A stretch of DNA of 64,000 nt from Hansschlegelia quercus (GTDB taxonomy: Bacteria > Pseudomonadota > Alphaproteobacteria > Rhizobiales > Methylopilaceae), in assembly GCF_004310425.1 (NCBI RefSeq), contig NZ_SIUB01000001.1:186001-250000 (forward strand), written 5' to 3'. Position numbers and translations under genes: made by a program. Below are positions 8,833 to 16,988 of the stretch, one piece after another (the stretch's first letter is position 1; every line of letters begins with the position of its first letter). The notes beneath the pieces were generated by a model. The model saw only the letters and a list, made by a program, of their open reading frames with translations. It ran no database searches and was not told the origin of the DNA.

Positions 8833-9933
8833 ATGTCGCACCGACCCGACCTCGGCTATTACGACGAAGGCCAGGATCTTGCGGACGCGGCCTTCTACGC
8901 CGACGCCATTGGGCCGGCAGGCGGCGCGCGCGTCCTGCCGCCGGCGGCGTTCCGCTCGCTGAGCTACACGCTGCTCGAGGACGAGGCGGTCTGGACGCGC
9001 GACTGGATCTGCGTCGGCTCCCACGAGGCGATCCCCGACGTCGGCGACCTGCTGCCCTTCACGATCGGGACGCATGGCCTTCACGTGCAGCGTGCGGAAG
9101 AAGGGCTAAAGGCGCGCTTCAACAAGGCGCAGCATGGCGGCTGCCGAGTGGTGCCGCTGCAGTGCCAGACCGGCGCGAAGACCAAGTGCTCGTTCACGTC
9201 CTGCGGCTACAGCCGCGATCGCATGGCGATCCCGGCGGGCGAGCTCGGCGACGGCACTCCCGAGATGCATCAATATCTCGGCCTGCGCCCGGAACGACTG
9301 CTGACGGCCGATGTCCGCAGCTGGGGACCTTTGATCTTCGTCAATCTCGACGTCCGCCCGGAAGCGCCGGAAGCGAGCCTTTCGGAGCTGAACAGGCTCG
9401 GAGGCTTCTTCGGCAATGACAAGCGGGGATGTTCGGCCGAGACCTGGCTCGAATTCCCTGCCAACTGGAAACTCGTTGGGCAGCATCTCGCCTCCGGCGA
9501 GCCGGCGCTCGAGGACATGGACGGCGGGTGGATCCTCGCGACGGGCGCGCTCTCGAACGGCGAGCCGGCGCGGTTCGCCTGGCTGTTCCCGAACCTCGTT
9601 CTGATCGCGACCGACAGCGAGACCTGCGTGGCTATCCTTCAGCAGACCGCGATCGGGCAGACGCTCTGCCGCGTCAGGATCTATGGCGCCGCCGCGGCCG
9701 AGCGCGCCGATTTCTGGATCGCCGAGATCAACGGGCGCGCATCGGCCGCCGCCCAGGAGCATCTCGCTCTTTCCCGGTGGGGCACCCAGTTCCGGCCCGA
9801 AACGCTCAGCGCCCCGCTTCCCGTCCAGCGCGATTCGCACGGTCTGTGGATGCAACGCGTGCTGGCGGCGCGGGTTGCGCGAAGCCCCCGTAACGACATC
9901 CCGCAACCGCTGTTCCAGAACCCGAGAGGCTGA
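8833..9933 (+). CDS. Degenerate Rieske-type oxygenase alpha-subunit-like protein
   Basis: Protein of 366 aa with the layout of a ring-hydroxylating oxygenase large subunit. An N-terminal EDEAVWTRDWICVGSHEAIPDVGD segment leads into a Rieske region, and LEFPANWKL precedes a C-terminal domain. The Rieske motif C-x-H-x17-C-x2-H survives in spacing only: Cys104 and Cys124 remain, but the two cluster histidines are Val106 and Ser127. Two extra cysteines, Cys111 and Cys119, lie between them. After NWKL the usual Asp/His/His mononuclear-iron ligands are not recognisable. It cannot be a normal Rieske dioxygenase. A four-cysteine metal site, a structural role or an accessory role for DMFase is possible. 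The reading frame is intact with normal codon use, so it is not an obvious pseudogene. Confidence 0.6.
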   Translation: MSHRPDLGYYDEGQDLADAAFYADAIGPAGGARVLPPAAFRSLSYTLLEDEAVWTRDWICVGSHEAIPDVGDLLPFTIGTHGLHVQRAEEGLKARFNKAQHGGCRVVPLQCQTGAKTKCSFTSCGYSRDRMAIPAGELGDGTPEMHQYLGLRPERLLTADVRSWGPLIFVNLDVRPEAPEASLSELNRLGGFFGNDKRGCSAETWLEFPANWKLVGQHLASGEPALEDMDGGWILATGALSNGEPARFAWLFPNLVLIATDSETCVAILQQTAIGQTLCRVRIYGAAAAERADFWIAEINGRASAAAQEHLALSRWGTQFRPETLSAPLPVQRDSHGLWMQRVLAARVARSPRNDIPQPLFQNPRG

Positions 9934-9937
9934 CCTC

Positions 9938-10636
9938 ATGCTCGCTCTTGAGATCCCGACCGGCGACGGCTCCCTCCTGGCGAGCGGCGTCGCGGCCTAC
10001 AAGCGCGGCGAGTTCGGGCTGGCCTTCCTGTGCTTCTCCGAGCTCGCCGCAGCGGGCGACGCGGAGGCCAAGACCTGGCTCGGTTCGATGTACGCGCATG
10101 GCGAAGGCGTCGTCGCCTCGCTCAGCAAGGCCTTCGACCTCTATCTCGAGGGCGCGGAGGCGGGAAACCCGCTCGCCCAAACGAATGTCGGGGCGATGCT
10201 TGCGATGGGCCAGGGCGTCGAACAGAACGACGCCGAGGGCGTGAAGTGGCTGACCAAGGCCGCCACCCAAGGCGACCTGTTCGCCCAGTACAACCTGGCG
10301 ACCCTCTACTCCAAAGGACAAGGAGTCGAGGTGGATTTGGCGGCCGCGGCTCACTGGTATCGTACGGCCGCTGAGGCCGGGCACTATCCGTCCCAGGCGC
10401 GTTTGGGTTTTCTCTACGCAAACGGCATCGGCGTCGAGAAGGACCGGGTCGAGGCCTTTGTCTGGCTCTCGCTCGCGGCGCAGCACGGCATCGGCAACGC
10501 GTTGAACGCGCTCGAGGCGGTCGCGTCGCAGATGTCGGCGGACGAGAAGCGCGCAGGCGCGGCCGGCGTCGATCGCTGGCGCTCGCGAACGGCGGAGACG
10601 TCTCGCCATGCCCGGCTAAACCCGGTTCCGGGTTAA
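9938..10636 (+). CDS. Sel1-like repeat protein
   Basis: Protein of 232 aa made mainly of four Sel1-like (TPR-related) repeats of about 36 residues, each with an A..LG..Y..G.GV pattern: SMYAHGEGV, AMLAMGQGV, TLYSKGQGV and FLYANGIGV. Such solenoids act as protein-protein scaffolds. No signal peptide is visible, so it is probably cytoplasmic. The start at 9938 lies 4 bp after the Rieske-like gene, which implies co-translation and perhaps a shared function with that protein or with DMFase. Confidence 0.8.
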   Translation: MLALEIPTGDGSLLASGVAAYKRGEFGLAFLCFSELAAAGDAEAKTWLGSMYAHGEGVVASLSKAFDLYLEGAEAGNPLAQTNVGAMLAMGQGVEQNDAEGVKWLTKAATQGDLFAQYNLATLYSKGQGVEVDLAAAAHWYRTAAEAGHYPSQARLGFLYANGIGVEKDRVEAFVWLSLAAQHGIGNALNALEAVASQMSADEKRAGAAGVDRWRSRTAETSRHARLNPVPG

Positions 10637-10642
10637 GCCGAG

Positions 10643-10939
10643 ATGGTGTTCAGCCCGCAGCAGATAAAATTCGAGTTTCTCAGTTACATCAAGGAGTTCG
10701 GCGGCAAAACCGAGGACTGGCGCGTAGGTTGCGCGGTAGATGCGCCGAAAGCGATGTTTGAAGAGAACAAGGTGGACTCGGAGCTAGACGTTTGGCTCTG
10801 GAAACCTGCGCTTTCACCGGCCGCCGCCGGGATTGTCTTCCGCTACATGACAGATCAGCTTCACGTTACGCCGGCAAGTATTTCGGTACCCGGATCCAGC
10901 ATCTTTCTCTTCAAAAGATCCGAATCCGCAGCGGATTGA
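10643..10939 (+). CDS. Small hypothetical protein
   Basis: Frame of 98 aa starting 6 bp after the Sel1-repeat gene in the same direction. No family is recognised. The sequence mixes charged and aromatic residues (KIKFEF-like start, then DWRVGCAVDAP, ELDVWLWKP and SIFLFKRSE), consistent with a small folded alpha/beta protein. The tight spacing is the main argument that it is a real last gene of the dmf-associated unit. Confidence 0.5.
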   Translation: MVFSPQQIKFEFLSYIKEFGGKTEDWRVGCAVDAPKAMFEENKVDSELDVWLWKPALSPAAAGIVFRYMTDQLHVTPASISVPGSSIFLFKRSESAAD

Positions 10940-11141
10940 CGCATCGTCAACGTTCTTGCAGCTGATGAAACGCGAGAGCGGCTCTTGCGACAAGCGTATT
11001 GGACGATCGCCGCCACAGACTTGGTGTTGATGCCTCATTTACGACAGCGCCACGACGAGTCGTTCTTGCCTTAGGCTGTGACGTAAATTCACAACACTTT
11101 CTCGAAACTTTTTCGCATCTGCGAGATAGCCCTAGTAAAAA

Positions 11142-11188
11142 CGTCTAGATGACATTTAGATCATGCATCTTTTGGATTAGTAGGGGGA
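11142..11188 (+). promoter_or_regulatory. CGTCTAGA motif and strong ribosome site before the porin gene
   Basis: CGTCTAGA at 11142-11149 matches the motifs before dmfA1 exactly. An AT-rich stretch surrounds it, and AGGGGGA at 11182-11188 is a strong ribosome site for the ATG at 11197. The Tsx-like gene at 39054 has a very similar leader (AGGGGGACTACATG). No confident -35/-10 pair is called. Confidence 0.35.
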
Positions 11189-11196
11189 CTTCCAGA

Positions 11197-12018
11197 ATGT
11201 CGTTGTCGCTTAAGAAAATCGCGTATGGAGCGGTGCTTGCTGCCGCCGCAAGTCTCCCGGCGGCCACCGTCGCTTCGGCGGCCGACCTCGCGGCTCCCGA
11301 GCCGATGGTCGCGGAAGCCATCTCGTCATTCGACATCGCTTTCGGCTTCAAGGCTACGAGCGATTACCTCGTGCGTGGCATTTCGCAGACGAACGGCGAT
11401 CCCGCGCTTCAGGGTTATGCCGAGCTGCAGGCTTTCGACTGGGTCTACGCCGGCGTCTGGGCGTCGAACGTCAGCTTCGGCGGCGCTCAGGACCCGTCGG
11501 CCGAGGTCGACTACTACGGCGGCGTCCGTCACAGCTTCGGGCCGGTCACGCTCGACGCGGGCTATGTCTGGGTCGACTTTACCGGTGAGGACAAGGGCTC
11601 CCGCACCCTCGCCTACGGCAAGGTGTACGGCGTCGTGAAATACGCCGTGACCGAGAGCTTCGATATCGGCGGCAACGTCTACTACGGTAGCGACTACATC
11701 AATCTCGGCGCCGAGATCACGCACGCGACCGCCTTCGCGAAGTACAAGTTCACGCCGTTCGCCGCAAATCCAGATATCGGCGCTTATATCTCCGGTTCGT
11801 TCTCCCACATGTGGACCAGCAAGAACTTCGTGCCGGACTACAGCTACTGGGACGCGGGCGCCGCCCTTACTTACAAGGGACTTACGCTCGACGTCCGGTA
11901 CAACGACAGCAACCTGTCGAAGAGGGAATGCGGGCTTGAGATCGGTCACCGCAACGCCTGCGGCGATCGCTACCTCGTGACCCTCGCGTTCGACACCTCG
12001 ATCAACAAGCTGAAGTAA
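11197..12018 (+). CDS. TorF-family outer-membrane channel protein
   Basis: Outer-membrane beta-barrel protein of 273 aa. A Sec signal peptide (KKIAYGAVLAAAASLPA...ASAADL) is followed by the TorF/TIGR02001-type pattern: ATSDYLVRGISQTNGDPALQGY, WVYAGVWASNVSFG, EVDYYGGV, and alternating amphipathic strands to the C-terminus. ATG 11197 is chosen because it gives the signal peptide and follows AGGGGGA; an in-frame ATG at 11149 would spoil both. In Methylophilus an outer-membrane porin (FmdC) is part of the amide cluster; this protein may play that role here. Confidence 0.75.
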   Translation: MSLSLKKIAYGAVLAAAASLPAATVASAADLAAPEPMVAEAISSFDIAFGFKATSDYLVRGISQTNGDPALQGYAELQAFDWVYAGVWASNVSFGGAQDPSAEVDYYGGVRHSFGPVTLDAGYVWVDFTGEDKGSRTLAYGKVYGVVKYAVTESFDIGGNVYYGSDYINLGAEITHATAFAKYKFTPFAANPDIGAYISGSFSHMWTSKNFVPDYSYWDAGAALTYKGLTLDVRYNDSNLSKRECGLEIGHRNACGDRYLVTLAFDTSINKLK

Positions 12019-12034
12019 CCATCGTCCTAGCCAG

Positions 12035-12071
12035 GCCGCGCCGCGCTTTTCTTCGGAGAGCGCGGCGCGGC
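12035..12071 (+). terminator. GC-rich hairpin after the porin gene
   Basis: GCCGCGCCGCGCT (12035-12047) and AGCGCGGCGCGGC (12059-12071) form a perfect 13-bp stem. There is no good T-run after it, so termination may be inefficient or factor-assisted. Confidence 0.55.
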
Positions 12072-12111
12072 TCATCCTTCGGCTGGGCGCAACGCCAAGG
12101 CGAAGAGATCC

Positions 12112-12756
12112 GTGCAGCAACCGCTGTCACCGTCCGGAAATAGCCGCGCTAAAGATGAGGCTCCTGCCGATCAGGAGCAGCACGCCGCCGACCAAGCTTC
12201 GCTCGGCCGCAGCGTCGGCGAGACCATTAAACAAATCCGCATCCGCCGGGGATTGACGCTCACGGACCTCGCCCGGGCGAGCGACATCTCTCCCGGCATG
12301 TTGAGCCGTGTGGAGAACGGTCGCACCGCGGCCAGCCTCAGCCTCCTCGATCGCATCTGCGTCTCCCTGGGCGCGGACCTAGCCGGCATGTTCCGCGAGG
12401 TCGAGGTTGCGCGGCGCGGCATAAGGGTCATCCGCCTGAGCGACATGCCTCTCGTTAAGTCGAGGCGCTCGCTGCGCGCCGCCGAAATACGACGGATCGC
12501 ACAGACCACCCTCGGCGCCGTCTCGATGGAAGCGCTACGCGTCACGGTCGCAGCCGATGCGCGCGCGCCCGCAAAACTCGACTGCGCCGGCCGAGGCCTG
12601 ATCTATCTGCTCAGCGGTCAGGCCGAACTCACAGTCGACGGCGTCGCGGTCGTGATGGGCGCGGGCGACGCGCTCGACATCTCAGTTCCCGCCATCCTGC
12701 CGGTGCGCGCCATCTCCGGCGACGCGACGCTGCTCAGCTTCGCGCTCGTCGAATGA
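12112..12756 (+). CDS. XRE-family transcriptional regulator with cupin domain
   Basis: DNA-binding regulator of 214 aa starting at GTG. A polar N-terminal tail is followed by an XRE helix-turn-helix at about residues 34-88 (IKQIRIRRGLTLTDLARASDISPGMLSRVENG) and a C-terminal cupin fold at about 135-214 (GRGLIYLLSGQAELTVDG, then MGAGDALDISV). This class usually senses a small metabolite through the cupin and controls adjacent catabolic genes. It lies downstream of the dmf/porin genes and is the only obvious local candidate for the CGTCTAGACG-like palindromes. That link is inference. Confidence 0.82.
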   Translation: MQQPLSPSGNSRAKDEAPADQEQHAADQASLGRSVGETIKQIRIRRGLTLTDLARASDISPGMLSRVENGRTAASLSLLDRICVSLGADLAGMFREVEVARRGIRVIRLSDMPLVKSRRSLRAAEIRRIAQTTLGAVSMEALRVTVAADARAPAKLDCAGRGLIYLLSGQAELTVDGVAVVMGAGDALDISVPAILPVRAISGDATLLSFALVE

Positions 12757-12958
12757 TCGTCCCTGCACGATCAGGTGAAGCCGGCGAGCCGCGGGCTCTC
12801 TACGTCAATCGACTTATACGATCGATCGCTTCACACGTGGTCAGGTCGCTGACGCGGGTGGCGCTCAACGTGGGCGCACATGGCGCCGCGCCTCCACGCC
12901 GGCGAGCGTGCAACACGCCCTTTTTCCCGGCAATTCTCGTGCTTCGAAGGAGTTGAGC

Positions 12959-13801
12959 ATGGCTGCTGGCGTCGTCTCCGCGCTCTGGCGCTACCCGGTG
13001 AAATCGGTGCTCGGCGAGGCCATCCGATCGGCGTCGCTCACAGCAGCGGGGCTGCACAAAGACCGCGCTTACGCCATCATCGACATCGAAAGCGGGAAGG
13101 TTGCGAGCGCCAAACGCCCGCAGCTCTGGCGCAAGATGCTCGAGCTGTCGACGGTCAGCGAGGCGGGCGACAGTTTCGCGATCCGTTTTCCGGACGGCGA
13201 CGTCGTCGGCGTCGCCGACGCGGCGATCGACGACAAGCTCAGCGCGTTCCTCGGCCGAGCCGTCAGAATGTCGGCGCAAGCCGCCGACACGGACTCCCTC
13301 GACCGAGCCGTGCCCGAAGAAGTGCTGGCGCTCGGAGAGGGCGCCCAGGTGGACTCGACCCATCTGGTCCTCGCCCAGGGCTCGCCCGAAGGCGGCTTCT
13401 TCGACTACGCGCCGTATCACGTCATGACGCGCGCGAGTCTCGACTCCGTCCGCGACGCGCTTGGAGACGACAGCATCCTGGTCGAGCGCTACCGCGCCAA
13501 CATCGTGATCGACTGCCCCGGGATCGCGCCCTTTGCGGAAAACAGCTGGACCGGATCGGAGCTCAGGATCGGGCCCGACGCCGTCCTGACCATCACCGGC
13601 GCGACGCCGCGCTGCGCGGTGCCGATGCTTTCGCACGGACATCTTCCGAAGGCGCCGGGCGCACTCACCAAGCTGGTCGAACTAAACCGGATCGAGCTCC
13701 CGGAGTTCGGCCCCGGAGTCTATCCGTGCCTCGGGGCGTTCGCGACGCTGAAACGCCCGGGCGTGGTTTCGATCGACGAGACGGTCGAACTCGTCTCCTG
13801 A
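12959..13801 (+). CDS. MOSC domain-containing protein
   Basis: Protein of 280 aa with an N-terminal MOSC beta-barrel (VSALWRYPVKSVLGE...AGLHKDRAYAII) and a C-terminal MOSC domain (RYRANIVIDC, then WTGSELRIG and TPRCAVPML with the conserved cysteine). This is the layout of YcbX/mARC-like molybdenum-cofactor proteins that reduce N-hydroxylated compounds. The start at 12959 follows AAGGAG. It is a single gene, convergent with fmdB. The substrate is unknown; a role in detoxifying N-oxidised amides would fit the setting but is speculative. Confidence 0.8.
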   Translation: MAAGVVSALWRYPVKSVLGEAIRSASLTAAGLHKDRAYAIIDIESGKVASAKRPQLWRKMLELSTVSEAGDSFAIRFPDGDVVGVADAAIDDKLSAFLGRAVRMSAQAADTDSLDRAVPEEVLALGEGAQVDSTHLVLAQGSPEGGFFDYAPYHVMTRASLDSVRDALGDDSILVERYRANIVIDCPGIAPFAENSWTGSELRIGPDAVLTITGATPRCAVPMLSHGHLPKAPGALTKLVELNRIELPEFGPGVYPCLGAFATLKRPGVVSIDETVELVS

Positions 13802-13843
13802 GGCCCATGCCGGCGCCGCGCGCGCCCAGGGATCGGCCGCTTT

Positions 13844-14170
13844 TCAGTGGCTGATCATCCAGGGCCGCGCTTTCGGGAAACTCTTGGCTGCTCCGGCGGC
13901 CGTCGCGGGGGTCTTGAGGCTGCGGCCCGAACAGCAGCCGCATCCCGGCGCGTGGCTCTTCGAGCTCCTCGGTTCGTTCGAGGAGCGCTCGTTCGTGGCG
14001 GCGGCTCTGCGGCGCGCTGGGTCCATGCCGGCAAGCGCGGGCGCTGTCAGCAGCACGCGGGGAGCCGGTGTCCCGCAATCCGGGCAGCCGAGCGGCGCGT
14101 CGTAGGCGGACATCGGCATCAGCGCGGTGAACGGGCCGCAATCGGCGCAGGAATAGTCGTAGACGGGCAT
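13844..14170 (-). CDS. fmdB: FmdB-family zinc-ribbon protein
   Basis: Protein of 108 aa beginning MPVYDYSCADCG, with a second CPDCG about 20 residues later. These two CxxC pairs form the zinc ribbon of the FmdB regulatory-protein family. A third cysteine group (CGCC) lies in the C-terminal half. It follows fmdA on the same strand after 61 bp, as in the Methylophilus fmd cluster where FmdB was linked to control of formamidase. Its molecular role is not established. Confidence 0.82.
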   Translation of the reverse strand: MPVYDYSCADCGPFTALMPMSAYDAPLGCPDCGTPAPRVLLTAPALAGMDPARRRAAATNERSSNEPRSSKSHAPGCGCCSGRSLKTPATAAGAAKSFPKARPWMISH

Positions 14171-14231
14171 GAAGCGTTTCCCAATTCGCGTCCGCCGCGG
14201 CTGCTTAGCCGCGGCAGATTGCGTCGATGGA

Positions 14232-15461
14232 TCAGAGATCGGCCGCGAGCGGCATATCGATCGAGCCGTCCAGGAACTTCGTCGGACCCGCGGCGCTTGG
14301 GTTGATGTCGAACTCGAAGATCTTGGTCGGCAGCCACAAGGTCGCGCAAGCGTTGGGGATATCGACGACGCCCGAGATGTGCCCCTGAACGGGCGCGGTG
14401 CCGAGGATCGAGTAGGCCTGCGCGCCGGAATAACCGAACTTCTTGAGATACTCGATCGCGTTCAGGCAGGCCTGGCGGTAGGCGACGTGGACGTCGAGGT
14501 AATGCTGCTTGCCGGCCTCGTCGACCGAGATGCCCTCGAAGATGAGGTAGTCGTCATATTTTGGCGTGATGACGGACGGCTTGAAGATCGGGTTCTTGAT
14601 CCCGTATTTCGCGATGCCGTCTTTGATGACGTCGACCTTGAGATGCAGCCAGCCGGCCATCTCGATCGCGCCGCAGAAGGTGATCTCGCCGTCGCCCTGG
14701 CTGAAATGCAGGTCGCCCATCGAGAGCCCGCCGCCCGGCACGTAGACCGGGAAGTAGACCTTGGCGCCGCGCGACAGATCCTTGATGTCGCAATTGCCGC
14801 CATGCTCGCGCGGCGGCACGGTGCGTACGGCTTCCGCAGCCGCCTTGTCCTTCGCCTCGCCCTTGAGCCGGCCCATATGCGCCGTCGGCGCGAACGGCAC
14901 GGTGCCGACAGGCGGCACGCGGTCCTTGTGCGCCTCGACGAACGGGATCTCTCGGTCGTTCCAGGTCTTGAGCAGGTTCGGATCGGGAAGGCAGCCGATC
15001 AGGCCGGGATGGATCAAACCGGGGAACCGGACGCCAGGGATATGGCGCGACTTCGTGAACATGCCCTCGAAGTCCCAGATCGACTTCTGGGCCGACGGGA
15101 AGTGTTCGGTGAGGAAGCCGCCCCCATTCTGCTTGGAGAAGAAGCCGTTGAAGCCCCACTGGCTGTCGGGCTTTGCGCCGATGTCGAGAATGTCGACGAC
15201 CAAGAGATCGCCGGGCTCCGCGCCCTCGACGCCGATCGGGCCCGACAGGAAGTGGACGATGGTGAGGTCGATGTCGCGGACGTCGGACGCGTCGTCGTTG
15301 TTCTTGATGAACCCGCCGGTCCAGTCATAGGTCTCGATGATGAAGTCGTCGCCTGGCTTGGTCCAGGCCACCATCGGAATGTCCGGGTGCCAACGATTGT
15401 GCACCATGTCGTTGTCGTATGCGGACTGCGACAGGTCGACCTTGATCAGCGTTTCAGTCAT
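14232..15461 (-). CDS. fmdA: Formamidase (FmdA)
   Basis: Formamide amidohydrolase of the acetamidase/formamidase family, 409 aa, almost the length of the Methylophilus enzyme. It converts formamide (and weakly other short amides) to formate and ammonia in the cytoplasm. Visible family blocks are NRWHPDIP near the N-terminus, VEGAEPGDLLVVDI, GFNGFFSKQNGGGFLTEHFP, REHGGNCDIKDLS, GGLSMGDLHFSQGDGEI and ISGVVDIPNACATLWLP. It is the 3' neighbour of a complete Urt transporter and precedes fmdB, so import and hydrolysis are probably co-expressed. N-methylformamide or formamide released from other amides could feed it. Confidence 0.95.
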   Translation of the reverse strand: MTETLIKVDLSQSAYDNDMVHNRWHPDIPMVAWTKPGDDFIIETYDWTGGFIKNNDDASDVRDIDLTIVHFLSGPIGVEGAEPGDLLVVDILDIGAKPDSQWGFNGFFSKQNGGGFLTEHFPSAQKSIWDFEGMFTKSRHIPGVRFPGLIHPGLIGCLPDPNLLKTWNDREIPFVEAHKDRVPPVGTVPFAPTAHMGRLKGEAKDKAAAEAVRTVPPREHGGNCDIKDLSRGAKVYFPVYVPGGGLSMGDLHFSQGDGEITFCGAIEMAGWLHLKVDVIKDGIAKYGIKNPIFKPSVITPKYDDYLIFEGISVDEAGKQHYLDVHVAYRQACLNAIEYLKKFGYSGAQAYSILGTAPVQGHISGVVDIPNACATLWLPTKIFEFDINPSAAGPTKFLDGSIDMPLAADL

Positions 15462-15515
15462 CTCAGCTCCCCGTTTCTCGGAATTTCTTGGACGTTCGCT
15501 TAGGGACGGAAATCT

Positions 15516-16205
15516 TCAGACGGACAGGTATCGCGAGACCTTGGCCTCATCGACGGCCGAGCGCGGCTCGTCCTGGACGATCTCGCCGTTCTCGACGACC
15601 AGCACGCGGTCCGCGACGTCGAGCGCGAAGCTGAGCACCTGCTCGGAGACCACGATCGAGAGGCCCCGCTCGTCGCGGATGCGGCGCAGCGTTCGGGCCA
15701 TCTCGCGGATGATCGAAGGCTGGATGCCCTCGGTCGGCTCGTCGAGAAGCAGCACCTTGGGCTTGGTCGCGAGCGCGCGGGCGATCGCGAGCTGCTGCTG
15801 CTGGCCGCCGGACAGGTTGCCGGCGCGACGGCTCTTCATCTCCAGCAGCACGGGAAAGAGTTCGTAGATGTCGGACGGGACGTTGCGCTCGCCGGTGGCG
15901 ACCAGTCCGGTCTCGATGTTCTCCTTCACCGTCATCGTGGAGAACACCATCCGCCCCTGCGGCACGTAGGCGACCCCCTTCCTGACGCGCTGGTGGCTCT
16001 TCAGCGCGCCGATGTCCTCCCCGCCGAGACGGATGGCGCCGGCGGTCGTGGGCAGGACGCCCATCATGGTCTTCATCAGCGTGGTCTTGCCCATGCCGTT
16101 GCGACCCATGATCGCGACGATCTCGTTGGGCGCGACCTTGAAGTTCATCCCGTGAAGGACTTCGCTCTGGCCGTAGGAGACGTGCAGGTTCTCGACGTCG
16201 AGCAT
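15516..16205 (-). CDS. urtE: Urea/amide ABC transporter ATP-binding protein UrtE
   Basis: ATPase of 229 aa starting MLDVENLHVSYGQ. Walker A is GRNGMGKTT, the signature LSGGQQQQLAIARAL and Walker B VLLLDEPTEGIQP, the usual UrtE block. The start at 16205 gives the family-typical N-terminus. It is the fifth transporter gene; fmdA begins 54 bp further on. Confidence 0.92.
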   Translation of the reverse strand: MLDVENLHVSYGQSEVLHGMNFKVAPNEIVAIMGRNGMGKTTLMKTMMGVLPTTAGAIRLGGEDIGALKSHQRVRKGVAYVPQGRMVFSTMTVKENIETGLVATGERNVPSDIYELFPVLLEMKSRRAGNLSGGQQQQLAIARALATKPKVLLLDEPTEGIQPSIIREMARTLRRIRDERGLSIVVSEQVLSFALDVADRVLVVENGEIVQDEPRSAVDEAKVSRYLSV

Positions 16206-16219
16206 TGCCGCGCGCTCCC

Positions 16220-16978
16220 TCAGTGACCGAGATAGACTTCGACGACCTTGGGGTCGTTTTTGACCTTCTCCATCGAGCCCTCCGACAAGATTTTGCCCTG
16301 GTGGAGCACGGTGACCTTGTGGGCGATGTCCTCGACGAATTTCATGTCGTGCTCGATCACCAGCACCGAGCGGTTCTTGATGATCGTGTTGAGGAGCTCC
16401 GCGGTCTTGATCCGCTCGCTCACGCTCATGCCGGCGACCGGCTCGTCGAGCATCAGCAGTTCGGGGTCCTGGATCAGCAGCATGCCGATCTCGAGCCACT
16501 GCTTTTGGCCGTGGCTGAGGAAGGCGGCGTTGTCGTGCAGGCGGTCCTTGAGGAAGATGGCCTCGGCGACCTCGGCAACCCGCTCGCGCACCGCCGCGTC
16601 GCGCTTGAACGTCAGCGCGCCGAGGACCGAGCGGCCTCTCGGGTAGGAAATCTCGAGATTCTCGAAGACGGTAAGGTCGTCGTAGATCGAAGGCGTCTGG
16701 AACTTCCGCCCAACGCCGGCGAGCACGATCTGGCTCTCGCTCATCTTCGTCAGCTCCTTCTCGCGAAAGCGGATGGAGCCGGCGCTGGATTTCGTCTTGC
16801 CGCAGATGAGGTCGAGCACGGTCGTCTTGCCGGCGCCGTTGGGACCGATGATCACCCGGATCTCGTTCTCATCGACGTAGAATGACAGGTCATTCACGGC
16901 CTTAAAGCCGTCGAAGGAGACGGTGAGGCCCTCGACCGCGAGCAGATACTCTTTTGGCGGCGTACCAATCGTCGTCAT
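16220..16978 (-). CDS. urtD: Urea/amide ABC transporter ATP-binding protein UrtD
   Basis: ATPase of 252 aa. Walker A is GPNGAGKTT, the signature region LSHGQKQWLEIGM is UrtD-like, Walker B is LLMLDEPVAGMS and the H-loop VIEHDM. It pairs with UrtE, whose gene begins 14 bp downstream. Confidence 0.92.
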   Translation of the reverse strand: MTTIGTPPKEYLLAVEGLTVSFDGFKAVNDLSFYVDENEIRVIIGPNGAGKTTVLDLICGKTKSSAGSIRFREKELTKMSESQIVLAGVGRKFQTPSIYDDLTVFENLEISYPRGRSVLGALTFKRDAAVRERVAEVAEAIFLKDRLHDNAAFLSHGQKQWLEIGMLLIQDPELLMLDEPVAGMSVSERIKTAELLNTIIKNRSVLVIEHDMKFVEDIAHKVTVLHQGKILSEGSMEKVKNDPKVVEVYLGH

Positions 16979-16988
16979 CTTGCCCTCC

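Noticed and set aside
8833-9933. Reading the gene as a functional Rieske dioxygenase for dimethylamine or DMF
   Set aside because: Both cluster histidines and the mononuclear-iron ligands are missing, so normal oxygenase chemistry is not supported.
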